A DNA stretch of 57,609 bases, from contig KV425672.1 in assembly GCA_001632425.1 (NCBI GenBank), positions 1 through 57,609 of the forward strand. The letters run 5' to 3'. This stretch comes from Neolentinus lepideus HHB14362 ss-1 (taxonomy: Eukaryota; Basidiomycota; Agaricomycetes; Gloeophyllales; Gloeophyllaceae). A program made the position numbers and the translations under genes. Below the pieces are notes generated by a model. That model did no database searches and was not told the origin of the DNA. It worked only from the letters and a program-made list of their open reading frames with translations. Below are positions 23,265 to 34,610 of this stretch, piece by piece; position 1 is the first letter of the stretch; every line of letters begins with the position of its first letter.

Positions 23265-23595
23265 ATGCTTCGCCCTCGTTCTCGTTCTTACCTTGACCTT
23301 CCTTATTCTTTGGATGGAATACGATCCGACGTCTTTGCAACCATATTATCCCCTTGCTCGCGCTCTCTCCATCGACTGACTGCTTTTGTCAATGCGCAGG
23401 TTAGACACCCGAAGCACTGTCGGTACGCAGGGTTATATTGTAGTGCATAACTACACGGTAGATCTCGACACCTTTTACAAGGGATGCTTTACGGAATACG
23501 ACCCCAGCCCTATTCCAGAGAAGACACGGGAGCGATTTCGACGAAGGGTAATGGAAGTGACGCCCTCGAATACCCACGACGTGGTCAAATTGTGA
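23265..23595 (+). pseudogene. FunK1 relic (copy D), N-terminal fragment with frameshift
   Basis: The frame from ATG 23265 (MLRPRSRSYLDLPYSLDGIR) resembles the start of copy C (MSRSRSCSYLPSNGDAFSG). After about 45 residues one extra base (around GCGCAGG, 23395-23401) moves the homology to the next frame. There GYIVVHNYTVDLDTFYKGCF aligns with the FunK1 leader VHGPVDIDTFFGDVF, followed by RERFRRRVMEVTPSN, which ends at TGA 23593-23595. Nothing of the nuclease-like or kinase-like parts follows. Confidence 0.65.
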
Positions 23596-24007
23596 TACGA
23601 AACATCCGATAACGGTCCACCTGTTCGACTACACGGGAATCAAGCCAGACTGAGAGTGTCCTCACACGGCCGGCATGGCGCACCTCGTCCGAGCTACCAC
23701 TTCAAAGTGTTCAACATCAGCTTTACTCATATTTTGAGTTTCACGTCTGTTGTCGCTGATACCTGCGTCTGTACAGTTACCAGTGCACCCCTTCTATTAG
23801 ATTTCGAATCCGAGCAAGAACTTACAAGTTCTTGCTTTATACCTTGTCCCCACAGCGATAAATTAAGTCGTGTAGGCTGACTGGAGACAGCTATGTCTGC
23901 TCCTGTCACCTGCGACCGGCCATTATACTCGGTGAATGCCACTGTCTTCCGTATACCCTCCATCTTGCCGCTCTCATAACACCACTGTATCATCCAGTTC
24001 CCAACCA
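23596..24007. other. Intergenic spacer between FunK1 relic and family copy 3
   Basis: No supported gene. AACTTACAAGTTCTTG near 23820 is a small palindrome-like motif of uncertain meaning. Confidence 0.35.
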
Positions 24008-25237
24008 TCATCCTCCAACCATCTCATCTTGGATTTGTGCCTGATGCCGTATTTCGATGCGGACCCAAATGAGCACCGGATGCTGTACGTCAGACCACAA
24101 GGGACAGTATATAGTTGATTTATGCGAGAATTGGTAAGGTGATAGATGAATCGTTATTTGTGAGACACGCATCAGCTTTTCAACAAGTTCTCGTATCTCC
24201 AGCTGCGTTTGCCGGCGTCTCATTGATTACACCGTGCCTTTATATCGAGTAACCGCTGCATCTCGTAGTGCAGATCCGAATTGGGTTTCATCGACCGGAT
24301 ATGGATTCATACTCGGTAGGATTTGATTCAATGCACGATTTTCCCTTTCAATGTCAGACATACTCCCAACGTTCCAAAGATCTAACCGAAGTAATTGTGT
24401 CACCTTCCCCACCGATCCAATATTTCGATTAGTGGCCCACCTGGGTATCATAAATCACAGAATAAGGATAGATGGTAAATGAACGTACATACACATTGTA
24501 TTCCGGCACTTCCTCGTCTCTACAACATAATAGACGTAGGATATCGCGTTTGTAGAGCAAAAGATCGCATAGTGGACGCAAATGCCTCGCAAAGGATATG
24601 TGATGACACCCTTCCTCGTATATTCGCTGGAGGGCTTCGTAAATAAGTGGTATGATAGATGATATGGTATCTCTGCAGTCCGTATCTCCTAGCCAGGAGT
24701 CACTGCACGCCAGCATTAGGATAAGATAGTATGCCGCTGTCATCGAACTGAGAATGCATATCTACGATCACTGGATGCCAATCAGCCAGGTCATTGATGC
24801 AACTCGAGCAGTTATTTGAGTTCTGACATTACGAAATCTATCAGTCCTCTAGCAGGCCGGTAGTCCCGACGTCTGAAGGAGATCATACTCCAGGGCAGAC
24901 GCCCAGCCCAATGATATAGCCCGACGTGCTTTCGGTTGTATCTAGAATATCTTCGATAACCACAGTCCTGAGCCATCAGCCCAGCATATAACGCGTCGGG
25001 GCCGTTGCCAACTAGGTCGGAGCAGTAACTGATAAATATCTCGATGGGAGCAGAGATACGCTTGATTAGCTTGTAGAACGTTTTTCCAGGACCAGATGCA
25101 TTGTCGATTGAGTCGTCATCGTCGCTGTTGAAATACTCGTAGTCCTTATTCTCGATGGTGATTCTTGAGCCGGGTCCTAGCCCTTCTGTTGGAAGGCTGC
25201 GGAGCTCGACAATTGACATATCGGCGATGAAGGGCAT
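24008..25237 (-). pseudogene. Unnamed paralogous family, most complete copy (copy 3), with in-frame stop
   Basis: Exons on the minus strand are 25237-24828 (MPFIADMSIVELRSLP ... GLIDFV), 24747-24493 (TAAYYLILMLA ... ALQRIYEEGCHH) and 24440 onward (WATNRNIGSVGKVTQLLRL). Phases are compatible, and the first donor is a weak GTCAG where copy 2 has GTAAG. The third exon runs to a TAA at 24227-24229. The same frame then continues with RRRQTQLEIRELVEKL, which is conserved in copy 1, so the TAA looks like a premature stop. No signal peptide or clear transmembrane segment. An acidic linker (SDDDDSIDN) precedes the ISYCSDLVGNGPDALYAG block. No known domain recognised. It could still be expressed as a shortened protein of about 293 aa. 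Confidence 0.55.
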
Positions 25238-25780
25238 GGTGGCAGGATGCAAGGTGTGTTCCGTGGATTGGTTTATATAAGAGTGATCTGTACAGGATTC
25301 GTGCCGAGCTTTTAATTTAGGAAATGCGCGGTTGAGGCTCTAAAATAAGGTCGGAATGCGCGCCACATTGCATCTTTAGTGCCCCGATGGGGCCCAGTAC
25401 TCACAACATGCGGGAATTATGTGTCAACGATCGACGATAGCGCATGAAGTGTTTTTCGGTATGTGTTTGAGTTGTGCTGCGCTGTAATTGGTTGTATCAG
25501 TTCTCACGAGGTCGAGCAAGTACTTCAAAGGGCGAACAAGCGGTCGACTGACCTGGTCTCGAGCCGTAATCAGTTCTGTGGTCTGGCAGCACTACTAATC
25601 ACTTCTCGAAGTGCAAGACTGTCCTTGAATGTTCTTCTACGTGGCTTGAGATCTCTGCGTTGTCATTGCAAGACGGGTTTCTAAACAACGGCGGTGCTGA
25701 TAGTCAAGGCTCATCGATCTATAACAACTGGATTGGGAAAATTCGCACAAGTGGAAAAGAGAAAAACTTCGACGTCTCAA
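25238..25780. other. Intergenic region upstream of family copy 3
   Basis: About 540 bp without a supported gene. The part near 25240-25330 should contain the promoter of copy 3. Confidence 0.4.
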
Positions 25781-25866
25781 CGACCAACCTGGGAGTCGAA
25801 CCCAGAATCTCCAGCTAGGACACAAAGGACCGGAAACTGGCGCGTTAACCATTACGCTAGCCGGCC
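25781..25866 (-). tRNA. tRNA-Arg (anticodon CCG) with 13-nt intron
   Basis: Read on the minus strand: acceptor GGCCGGC pairs with GTTGGTC (three G-U pairs), discriminator G. The D arm is GCGT-AATGGTTA-ACGC. The anticodon stem CCAGT/GCTGG encloses TT-CCG-G, then a 13-nt intron (TCCTTTGTGTCCT) in the canonical place one base 3' of the anticodon. The variable loop is AGATT and the T arm is CTGGG-TTCGACT-CCCAG. A- and B-box elements for RNA polymerase III are intact and a T-run follows within about 20 nt. CCG reads the CGG codon. Confidence 0.85.
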
Positions 25867-27554
25867 ACGAAGAGCGGCGCCTTTTAGCTTATATATCACT
25901 TTATAGACATTTACGGTCAATAGTCGTCAGGAAACAATTATGTTTCGATAAGACGACGCATATCTTAACACACAGGTGATCAAGGATAGTGAGCTACCAG
26001 ATCAAGGTTAACAGGGACCAGGGACATCCAACGAAAGCTATTAACGTCTCGACCTGGATACAATGACTTGGCCACCTGCACGGGAGATGGTCGTCGACGT
26101 CGCGACTCGTCCGACACAGGGCGTGGCATTGAGTGGTCACCGACAGTTGATGTTTCTGATAGGCTGCAATAATGTCACTTAAGGACACAGGTTAGCTGGC
26201 GCTGCTAATGGCGATTGCACATTATGCAATTACCACTGGCTAAGTCGCAGTCTAACGAAGACACCGCAGGAGATGCAGTACGTACATCCTGAAAACCTAT
26301 CGCGGGTTCAAGATATGTGGGTTCGTAGGGAGGTAAAACGTATTTGGGTGCGCCAACCAAACGAACAGTGCCGATTGTCTTCCACATGTTTTGGAAGCTA
26401 AACGTCGGCGTAGAGATGATAAGTTGCGGATCGTCCGGACCAAGAGATCCATATGAAAGCCCCACATCCAGGACGGTGTTGTTTGTCCTTCGACATAACG
26501 TGCTGAGTGTCCCGTTTTTGGATATCTCGATATCCCCTTTCTTATGCTTCATAAAGTACGATCCCAAGTAGCAGACGCGGCAATCGACAGTGCGAAAGCT
26601 TGGCTTTCGTATTTTATCAGACATGAGCAGAAGCGAGGAACGTCGTACAATACGGGACGAACAGATGGGGGCGTGAGAGATGATATCTTGACACTGACCA
26701 GTTGTCAATTGTACGGTTGACAACGCGCTGTCGGAAGGACGAGGGTCCGGAAGCCGATAACCTGGAAAAATTGGACATGCAAGGGGTAGATGAAGCGACG
26801 TTTCTGGAGATAGGACTGCCTGTGGTTCGGTCGCAATTTCGACAAGGAGGGGCGACAGAGAAGAAGGGATAGACGCTGTGTCCGAAATAGCAGGCGCGCG
26901 TAAAGCAGAACAGATGAGACATCCAGTCAATTATACGCTCGGATTATCAGGCATCGAGCCGACGATCGATGGGGTTTACAAAGCCTGGATGCGTGCTTTT
27001 GTGATCATTTGAGGCGACTCTTTGGGTTTGGCGCAGTACACGGAAGAATCTTTAAGGTGCGAAAGAGAGTGCGAGGAACCAGAGAACGTCGAGACGAGTG
27101 AACTGATCACAAAGCTGATCGCGCAACTTGAGAAAACTGTGCGGAACCACGTGACTGAGACGCGTCAAAACGCGTGGCTTTCGGCCACTAGACCGTGACG
27201 ATGAAGATGGCGCCAGCCTCAGGTTTTGTGTGTGGCTCTCATGTGGCCATTCCGGAGACCATCAATACTGGTGATGCGGATACAAAGTCGCACTAGACTG
27301 GCTGATCTGTTTTTGTTCAGATGTGCGTCGATCATTCTGTATTTCCACAAAGAAAGATAGGTTACGCAGTCTACTCACCGGATTGCTTGGATTCGATCAC
27401 CAAAGGCCAGAGACCTCATCAGCTGTAACGTACATCTGTCTATTCACTTTATCGGGCAAGCCAATCAAGACATGTCTGCTACTAGCACAACACCGCCATT
27501 ACAGCTAACACCACCAGACATCGCTGATACCGTCACACCGATCAGAACCCCCGC
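25867..27554. other. Region with no supported gene
   Basis: A 726-nt minus-strand open frame (26205-26930) is present, but it has no ATG until about 100 codons in and no recognised motif. Otherwise nothing convincing between the tRNA and the MRJP-like gene. Confidence 0.45.
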
Positions 27555-29081
27555 TCACGTCAAGTTAACCTTTCCGGCGCCAATGGGTACACTAAGTACT
27601 CCATATGGCGGAATCCGGTTATCAGTACCGTTGTTGAGCGCTGGCTGGCGCCAAAACTGGTTCGTGGTGAAGTACAACCGGTTGTTCGTAGCGACCGACA
27701 GCGTGTCCTGAATCAAACGAAGCGAAACTTTCAGACGTCGTACCCCAAGGGATGCATCATTTAAAGCCTTACCGGCCACTGTATCCGCGGGTCCCGGATA
27801 AACGGCATCCACAACCCGACGTCGGGATGGTACATGGTGACGCCATCCTGCTCAGGCGCGCCGATGTAGATCACACCAGACGCATCCGTCTCCATGCCAT
27901 CAGCGTGGCTGCCCATCGTGCCCAGGAACTCCACAGCAGCGATAGCAGCATTCGCAGCGCTGGGGCTAGCCGGCCCGGGCTCGACCAAGAGGTACGACGT
28001 CGGGACGCGGTAGAGGCGTCGCGAAGACAACGGTGAGAAGTAGATGTAGGCACCATCTAATAAGTATTAAGACGCGGGCGTTATCATCAACACATGTGAC
28101 GTGGGACGGTTCTCAGTACAGACCTGCGCTCAGGGCGAGGCCGTCCGCGCCAGTCGTTATGTGGGCATATATGCCTGCGGGAGGGCCCTGGTTGATAGGC
28201 TGAAATGCCGCGCCGTTATAGGAGCTGATGAACTGTGGGTCACCGCGAGTGTAGGGCGTGCCGTCGAGGTGCCTCCAGGAGTTGCCCGTGCCCAGGTCAA
28301 TGACAATTATCCCGCTACGGCCCTCATTGCTTCAAAAACATAAGTGTCTCTCGGAAAAAAAGGCGAATATGATACGCGCACCTAGAGTCCGTGATGTACG
28401 CCACGCCCTTCCCTGACGGGAGCGTCGTGGGCCGGAGATCGAACCTCACATCGTTGAGGTACGTATCAAAGTACGCCGTCGTCGGGGGCAGCACGTAGTT
28501 CGCGAACCGCGTCCCATTCTGATAAAACCCAACGAGCTTGGGCCCGCCCGGTGTCGTCGCATACAAATAATTCCCGTCGCTCAGCGGTCGGCCAGTATCG
28601 AGCGTCCAGACGCGGTCGAGCGCGTCCACGACGACGCTCTGCACGCTAACGAGATGCTCGGGGTCGCCCGCGCCGTAGTTCGGGTTCGCGGGGCTGACGA
28701 AGCCCTCCGCTGGCTGGTTGTACTCCACGGAGGGGAATGCGGCCTCAGTCGTGAAGCTAGTGGCGACGCCTACGGTGAACTGCATGTTGGTGTAGTTGAT
28801 TTGCGTCGGGAAGTTGACGTAGATTTGGCCGTCGGAGGCGACACTCAAGCCTGTTGGCCACTAAGAAGAGGAGAAATGTCAGTAGTGTGTGAGATTGTAG
28901 ATGTGCAGAGTGGACGGACCTGGTCATAGAATAGGTGCTCAACCTGGAGAGCGGGCCCGTACGAGGAGGTGTCGTACACTTGGAACGGCTCGTACGGGTC
29001 GCCCCAGCGAGACTCGAGCCTGCTGCCGCCGAGTGCGCCTGCTGCTAGAGAAAACACGGTGGCAAATACTACGCTCAGCAT
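27555..29081 (-). CDS. Secreted major royal jelly protein / yellow-like protein (427 aa)
   Basis: Exons on the minus strand are 29081-28920, 28860-28382, 28329-28124, 28056-27773 and 27707-27555, all with matching phases. The N-terminus MLSVVFATVFSLAAGALGG is a signal peptide, so the protein should be secreted. Family landmarks are WPTGLSVASDGQIYVNFP, SVVVDALDRVWTLDTG, GVAYITDSSNEG (across an exon junction), SGIIVIDLGTGNSWRHL, GLALSADG and DGMETDASGVIYIG. Together they form the six-bladed beta-propeller of MRJP/yellow (PF03022-type) proteins. NYT, NGT and VNLT are possible N-glycosylation sites. The length is usual for fungal members, whose ligands are unknown. The flanking 5' region is a decayed repeat block. 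Confidence 0.9.
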
Positions 29082-29560
29082 CTTGCCTCGGCTTGCATGT
29101 CTGCTCGTCCGTGGTTTTTATGTGCTCGGACTGTGGGCGATCAGCGAGGAAGCTGAGGCTAATGATAGGTCGAGAACGCTCTTTAAGATGGAGAACGTGC
29201 CTATATGTTACGGAATTATGTCGCGACGTGTGACTGCCATGGGCATTCTTGTCCGGGCCTAGAGGTCCGCTGCGTTACATAGCACATTCGTGTGGGAGGA
29301 AACAATTTACCGTTGTGCCGCCGGCCACATGTGACCAAGGAAATATAATGGCGCGAAAGACGTAGAATGAAGAAGCTCGAGGATTTTACTGGGCGAAGTC
29401 CCAAGAATACACTGGCCGTGCTATGGTTAGGGTACACGGGAAGAATTCGGGTATAGTCCAGGAGGTGCGCAAGAACGGGCGGAAGCGCCCGATGGCAGAC
29501 GGCATTCCGCTCTCCGAGGGTATAAAGTAATTGAGTATCATGGCTACCGGCAAGAGATGA
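29082..29560. other. Upstream region of the MRJP-like gene
   Basis: About 480 bp that should hold the promoter. A 171-codon minus-strand frame across it starts with GTG and has no motif, so I do not call it a gene. Confidence 0.4.
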
Positions 29561-31960
29561 GAAATGAGAGTTGCTGATGATACAAAGAGCTTTGTCCTCG
29601 ACTAATGCGGGTAGTACAGACTTCGGTGGTAAAGAACCGTACTGCCGTAAGGGATAATCAAGATTTGATAATGATAGTCCTCCAGACCGGTCGACGCGAG
29701 CAAGCAGGACGGCATCGTGAGACGAGCGCACGTTCTTCTGAGGTAGGATATAAGGAGTCGAGGTGCTGATGCCATCTTAAAATAAGCGTGATCTCTCGCG
29801 TAGGATGTTGGGACAGCAGAGACAGGAACAGGGAGGGTAGAGGGACTTGAGACGTTGGCCGAGAAGCAAGTATGGAACGACTGTAAACAAGTCGAGAGTT
29901 GACGACGATGACATGCTCCGTGAGCACCTGGACTGAAACTGCGAGTCCTCCGTTGGTGAGGGGCGCAGCAGATAGTCAAGATCGAAGCTGCCGCTCGGTG
30001 TCCGAGAGTCCGGAAGTGGTGCAATAGCCTATGGACAGCAGCTTCTGAGGATGCGGAGGGAACAAAGGTCAAGTCTGGTGGTGTTCCAAGTGACGTTGCA
30101 CCACGAGAGGTAGACGATGGAGCGACAATTGGACTCGGTCATTGGAGTATTGGGTGCTCGAAATATGTAGATCCAATAAGCAACTATAATACCGAGGCTC
30201 TGCACCACCATGCTCCGATGAAAACGAGCAAACGTTCTGCGGCGGTAGGATGGAAGGAATCGAGGCGCTGATGTCGTCTTACAGTAAGGAAATATTCGAT
30301 ATGAGGCCCTGGACGCGGAACGGAGGCCCGTAACAGTGGCCTGAGCGCCGCGCCGGAAGAGTTCAGCTGGAATTCGAGATCAAAGAAGTGAGCACGCGCT
30401 GGTGTAGAAGTCGGGTGAGAAGGAGAAGACGGCGCAAAGTCGTTTGGCGCCCAAGAGTCCGTAGGTCCAGAGATAGGATCTGTATTTTGACGAGGCTCCC
30501 GATCACACCTCATTTCAGAGACCACGGGTCGAGTGTGTTTGGGCCCATTGTAGTCTTGGAATAGTAGCTCTTAGTCTGCGGCGCCGCCGCGAGAGATAGG
30601 CTCATGTGTCTATCGTTGGAAGTTGACCTAAATGCGATGAGGAGGAGCTAGAGACAGATGGACAGAAGGGCGTTTCGTAGTTCTTGCACGGGACAGCAGA
30701 GACGAGAACAGTAACGATAGAGGGCTTGACGACGCAAGTATGGAAGGATCGTAGACAAGTCGAGAGTTGACGACAATGACATGCTCTGCGAGCTGAAACT
30801 TTGACAATGACGCTCCGTTAGTCAGGGAAGGAACAGCTCGTTCTGTCCGGGAGGGGGGGGGGATCAAATCCGACGGTGTTCTAAGAAGACGATAGGCCAG
30901 ACGTTGCTGAGCAACAATTGAACTCGGTCACTGAGTATTGAGCATAGAGAGTCAGAAAGCAGGTACGATGCCCGTGTTGGGAGGCTACCATTCGTAGAAG
31001 TAACGTGCTTGGGGGTATTTGTAGTTGCACTAGTACGCAGACCTCTATCGCCTAGTAGTAGTAGCACGAAGGGCCGTCCACTGTGATGACGGGAAATGAT
31101 ATCTTAGGAAGGTGCCGATGCTACGAAGAGCTTGGTCCTCGACTAAAACTTCAGTGGTCAGGAACCGTACTGCAATAACGGAATTTGTCGACGCGAACAA
31201 GCAGGGAGACATTGTGCGTTCTTCCGCCGTAGGATGTAATAAGTTGAGGCAATTAAAGTAAGGAAACGTTAGGTACGAGGCCCTGGACGTCGCGGAACGG
31301 AGGCCAGCGTCGCGCCAGAAGAATTCGAGACCAAAGAAAGGCAGGTGCACAGGGGTAAAAATCAGGTAAAAAGAACACCGTGCAAAGTCGTTGGAACGGG
31401 ATCTGCATTTTGACGGGTTGAAAGGATGTTTGGGCGTCTGCAAACTTGGAAAGAGTCAGCGGAAGGTAAAAAGACTGCCGGAGAGATAAGCCCATGTGTC
31501 TATCGTTGGCATTTGACCCAAACGCGACGAGGAGCCAGAGACAGATGGACGAAAGGTTCTTGCATGGGATAAAGACGGGAACGGTACTGAGGATAGAGGC
31601 GAGTACGAGCAAGTCGAGTGCGGGCTAGATCCTGTCCTGAAACGTCGAGTCCTCCGACGGTGAGGGCGCAAGATCTAAGCTGCCGCTCGGTCCGTATAGC
31701 TGACGGAGAGGTGTGGAGAGAACGAGGGCCAACTCCGGTGACGAGGGGCAGAATGCTCGCAACATGCGCAGCAGGAAATTTGAGCATCCGTGTTGGGAGG
31801 GTAGCAGACGAATCGGATGGCGCTCAAGTGTCGTATGGTCAAGAAACGGGATCTGTATTTTGACGGGGCTACGACGGGCTGAGAAGAGAGTATGGGTCTT
31901 GGAAGAGTTAGAGGTGAAGGCCGAGAGACTGCCGGTACGAAAGATGAGTGGCGTCCTCTA
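29560..31960. repeat. Decayed ~0.9 kb repeat modules in imperfect tandem
   Basis: The same short landmarks recur in order. GTCGAGAGTTGACGAC is at 29891 and 30759. Landmarks near GGATCTGTATTTTGACG occur at about 30476, 31399 (variant) and 31846. TGTCTATCGTTGG is at about 30607 and 31497. GAGGCCCTGGACG with GGAACGGAGGCC occurs at about 30303 and 31277, and CGTTCTxCxGxxGTAGGAT at about 29731, 30233 and 31208. Spacing is about 870-975 bp. Frames through the region contain many stops. I see no terminal repeats or recognised transposon protein. Confidence 0.6.
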
Positions 31961-31964
31961 GCGG

Positions 31965-34610
31965 TGGAGGAACTTGGAATGAGACGCGGTGAGGCACTTG
32001 GAATGAGACGCGACGCGGTGAGGGAAGTACTTGGAATTAGATGCAGTGAGGAGCTTTGAACGAGAACGTGACACGGTGAGGAACTCAGGATGAGACGCGG
32101 AGAGGAACTTGGAAGTAAACGCAGTGAGGACCTTGGAACGCGACGCGATGGGAGACTTGGAATTAGACCCGGTGAGGAACTTGGAATTAGACCCGGTGAG
32201 GAACATGGACTGGGACGCGGTGAGGACCTTGAACGAGACAAGGTGAGGAACTTGGAACGTGACGCGGTGAGGGACTTGGAGCGTGACGCGGGGAGGAACT
32301 CAGGATGAGATGCGGAGAGGAACTCGGAATTAGACGCGGGGAGGAACCTGGAACGTGGAATGAGACGCGGTGAGGCACTTGGAACTAGAACCGGTAAGGA
32401 CCTCTGAACCAGACACGGTGAAGCACTTGGAATTAGATGCGGTGAGGCACTTGGAATCAGACGCGTTGAGGAATATGGACCGGGACGCGGTGAGAAGCTT
32501 GGAATCAGACGCGGTAAGGAACTTGGAACTAGACCCGGTAAGGAACTTGGAATTAGACGCGATGAGGGGCTTGGAGTTAGACGCGGTGGGAAACTTGAAA
32601 TTAGACGCGATGGGGAACTCGGAATGTGACGCGGTGAGGAACTTCGAATCAGACCCGGTGAGGACCTTGGAATTAGATGCAACGCGATGAGGCACTCGAA
32701 ACCAGATGCGATGGGGGACTTGGAACCAGACGCAGTGAGGAGCTTGGAATTGGACGCGGTGAAGAGCTTGGGATTAGACGCGAGGAGGGACTTGGACTTA
32801 GACGCGATGGTGAACTTGGAGTCAGACCCGGTGAGAAACTTGGAATTAGACGCGGTGAGGACCTTGGAACCAGACGCGACGAGGAGCTTGGAATTGCATG
32901 CAGTGAGAAACTTGGAATTAGACGCGACGAGGAACTTGGACTTAGACGCGACGAGAAACTTGGAATTACACGCGGTGAGGGACTTGGAATTAGACGAGGT
33001 GAGGAACTTGGAATCAGACGCGGTGAGGCACTTGGAATTAGACGCGGTGAGGACCTTGGAATTACACGCGATGATGGGCTTGGAAAGTAAACGCGGTGGG
33101 GGACTTGGAATGAGGCGCGGGGAGGAACTCGGAATCAGACCCGGTGAGGACCTTGGAATTAGACGTGGTGAGAAGCTGAGAACGTGACGCGGTGGGAACT
33201 TGGAGTCAGACCCGGTGAGAAACTTGGAATTGGACGCGGTGAGGCACTTGGAACATGACGCAATGAGGCACTTGGGATTACACGTGAGGAGGGACTTGAC
33301 TTCAACGCGAGGAGAAACTTGGAATTAAACGCGACGAGGTACTTGGAACAAGACCCGGTGAGGACCTTGGAACCAGATACGATGGGAAACTTGGAATTAG
33401 ACGCGACACGGTGGGGAACTTTGAACGAGACGTGGTGAGGACCTTTGAACACTACGGGGTGAGGACCTCTGAACGAGACGAGACACGATGCGGCGGGGAA
33501 CTTGGAATCAAACGCGATGCGGTGATGCACTTGGAACCAGACGCGGTGAGGGACTTGGAATATGACACGACGAGGCACTTGGAACCAGACGCGGTGAGAA
33601 GCTTGGAATCAGATGCGGTGAGGAACTTGGAACCAGACGCGATGGGGGACCTGGAACCAGACGCGGTGAAGCCCTTTGAACGTGACGCGATGAGGCACTT
33701 GAAACCAGATGCGATGGGGGACTTGGTATTAGATGCGATGGGGGACTTGGTATTAGACGCGGTGAAGAGCTTGCAAGTAAACACGGTGAGGACCTTGGAA
33801 CGTGGCGCGATGTGGGGCTTGGACGCGGTGAGGAGCTTGGAATTGGACGCGGTGAGGAGCTTGGAATTGGACGCGGTGAGGCACTTGAAATTAGACGCGG
33901 TAAGGACCTTGGAACCAGACGCGACGAGGAGCTTGGAATTGCACGCGGTGAGAACCTTTGAACGCGACGTGACTCGGTGAAGAGCTCGGAATTAGGCGCG
34001 GCGAGGAACTTGCAATTAGACGTGGTGAGAAGCTGAGAACGTGACGCGATGAGGAGCTTGGGATTAGACGCGGTGAGGGACTTGGAACGTGATGCGCCAA
34101 GGAGCTTGGAATTAGACGCGGTGAGGACGTTGGAAGTAAACGCGGCGAGGAGTTTGGAATTGGACGCGGTGGGGAGCTTGGAGTTGGACACGATGAGGAC
34201 CTTGGAACGAGAACATGACGCGAGGAGGGACTTGGGATTACACGCGAGGAGGGACTTGGACTTGGGCGCGATGGTGAACTTGCAATTGCACGCTGTGGAG
34301 ACCTTGGAGTCAGACGCAGTGAGGAACATAGAACCAGACACGATAGGGAACTTAGAATTAGACACGGTGGGGAGCCTGGAACGAGACGAGGTGAGGCACT
34401 TGGAACATGACACGATGAGGAAGCGCTGAGGCACTTGGAATTAGACCCGACGCGGTGAGGCACTTGAAATCAGACGCGGTGAGGAACTGGGAATTAGACC
34501 CGACGCGATGAGGGACTTGGAACGAGGCGCGGTGAGGCACTTGGAAGTAAACGCGGTGAAGACCTCTGAACGAGACGCGGTGAGGACCTTTAGACGAGAC
34601 GCGATGAGAA
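31965..34610. repeat. 24-bp minisatellite array, ~2.65 kb
   Basis: Head-to-tail units whose consensus is TTGGAATTAGAC followed by GCGGTGAGGAAC. By length there are about 110 units, with scattered substitutions and a few units lengthened by an extra GACGCG-type insert. Because 24 is a multiple of three and the consensus has stops in only two frames, four of six frames stay open for hundreds of codons. They encode octapeptides such as LELDAVRN (+), GIRRGEEL (+), SNSKFLTA (-) and IPSSSPRL (-). No convincing start, promoter or splice context marks any of them as a gene, so I annotate DNA repeat and not protein. Confidence 0.9.

Noticed and set aside
26205..26930. 242-codon minus-strand open frame
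   Set aside because: The frame begins with TTG, has no ATG until about 100 codons in, shows no domain and no introns.
29216..29731. 171-codon minus-strand open frame upstream of the MRJP gene
   Set aside because: Starts with GTG, no motif, overlaps the expected promoter and the decayed repeat modules.
31675..34463. Several long frames on both strands (SSPRLIPS, SNSKFLTA, LELDAVRN and GIRRGEEL repeats)
   Set aside because: All are translations of the same 24-bp minisatellite; four frames are open at once and none has supporting start or intron signals.
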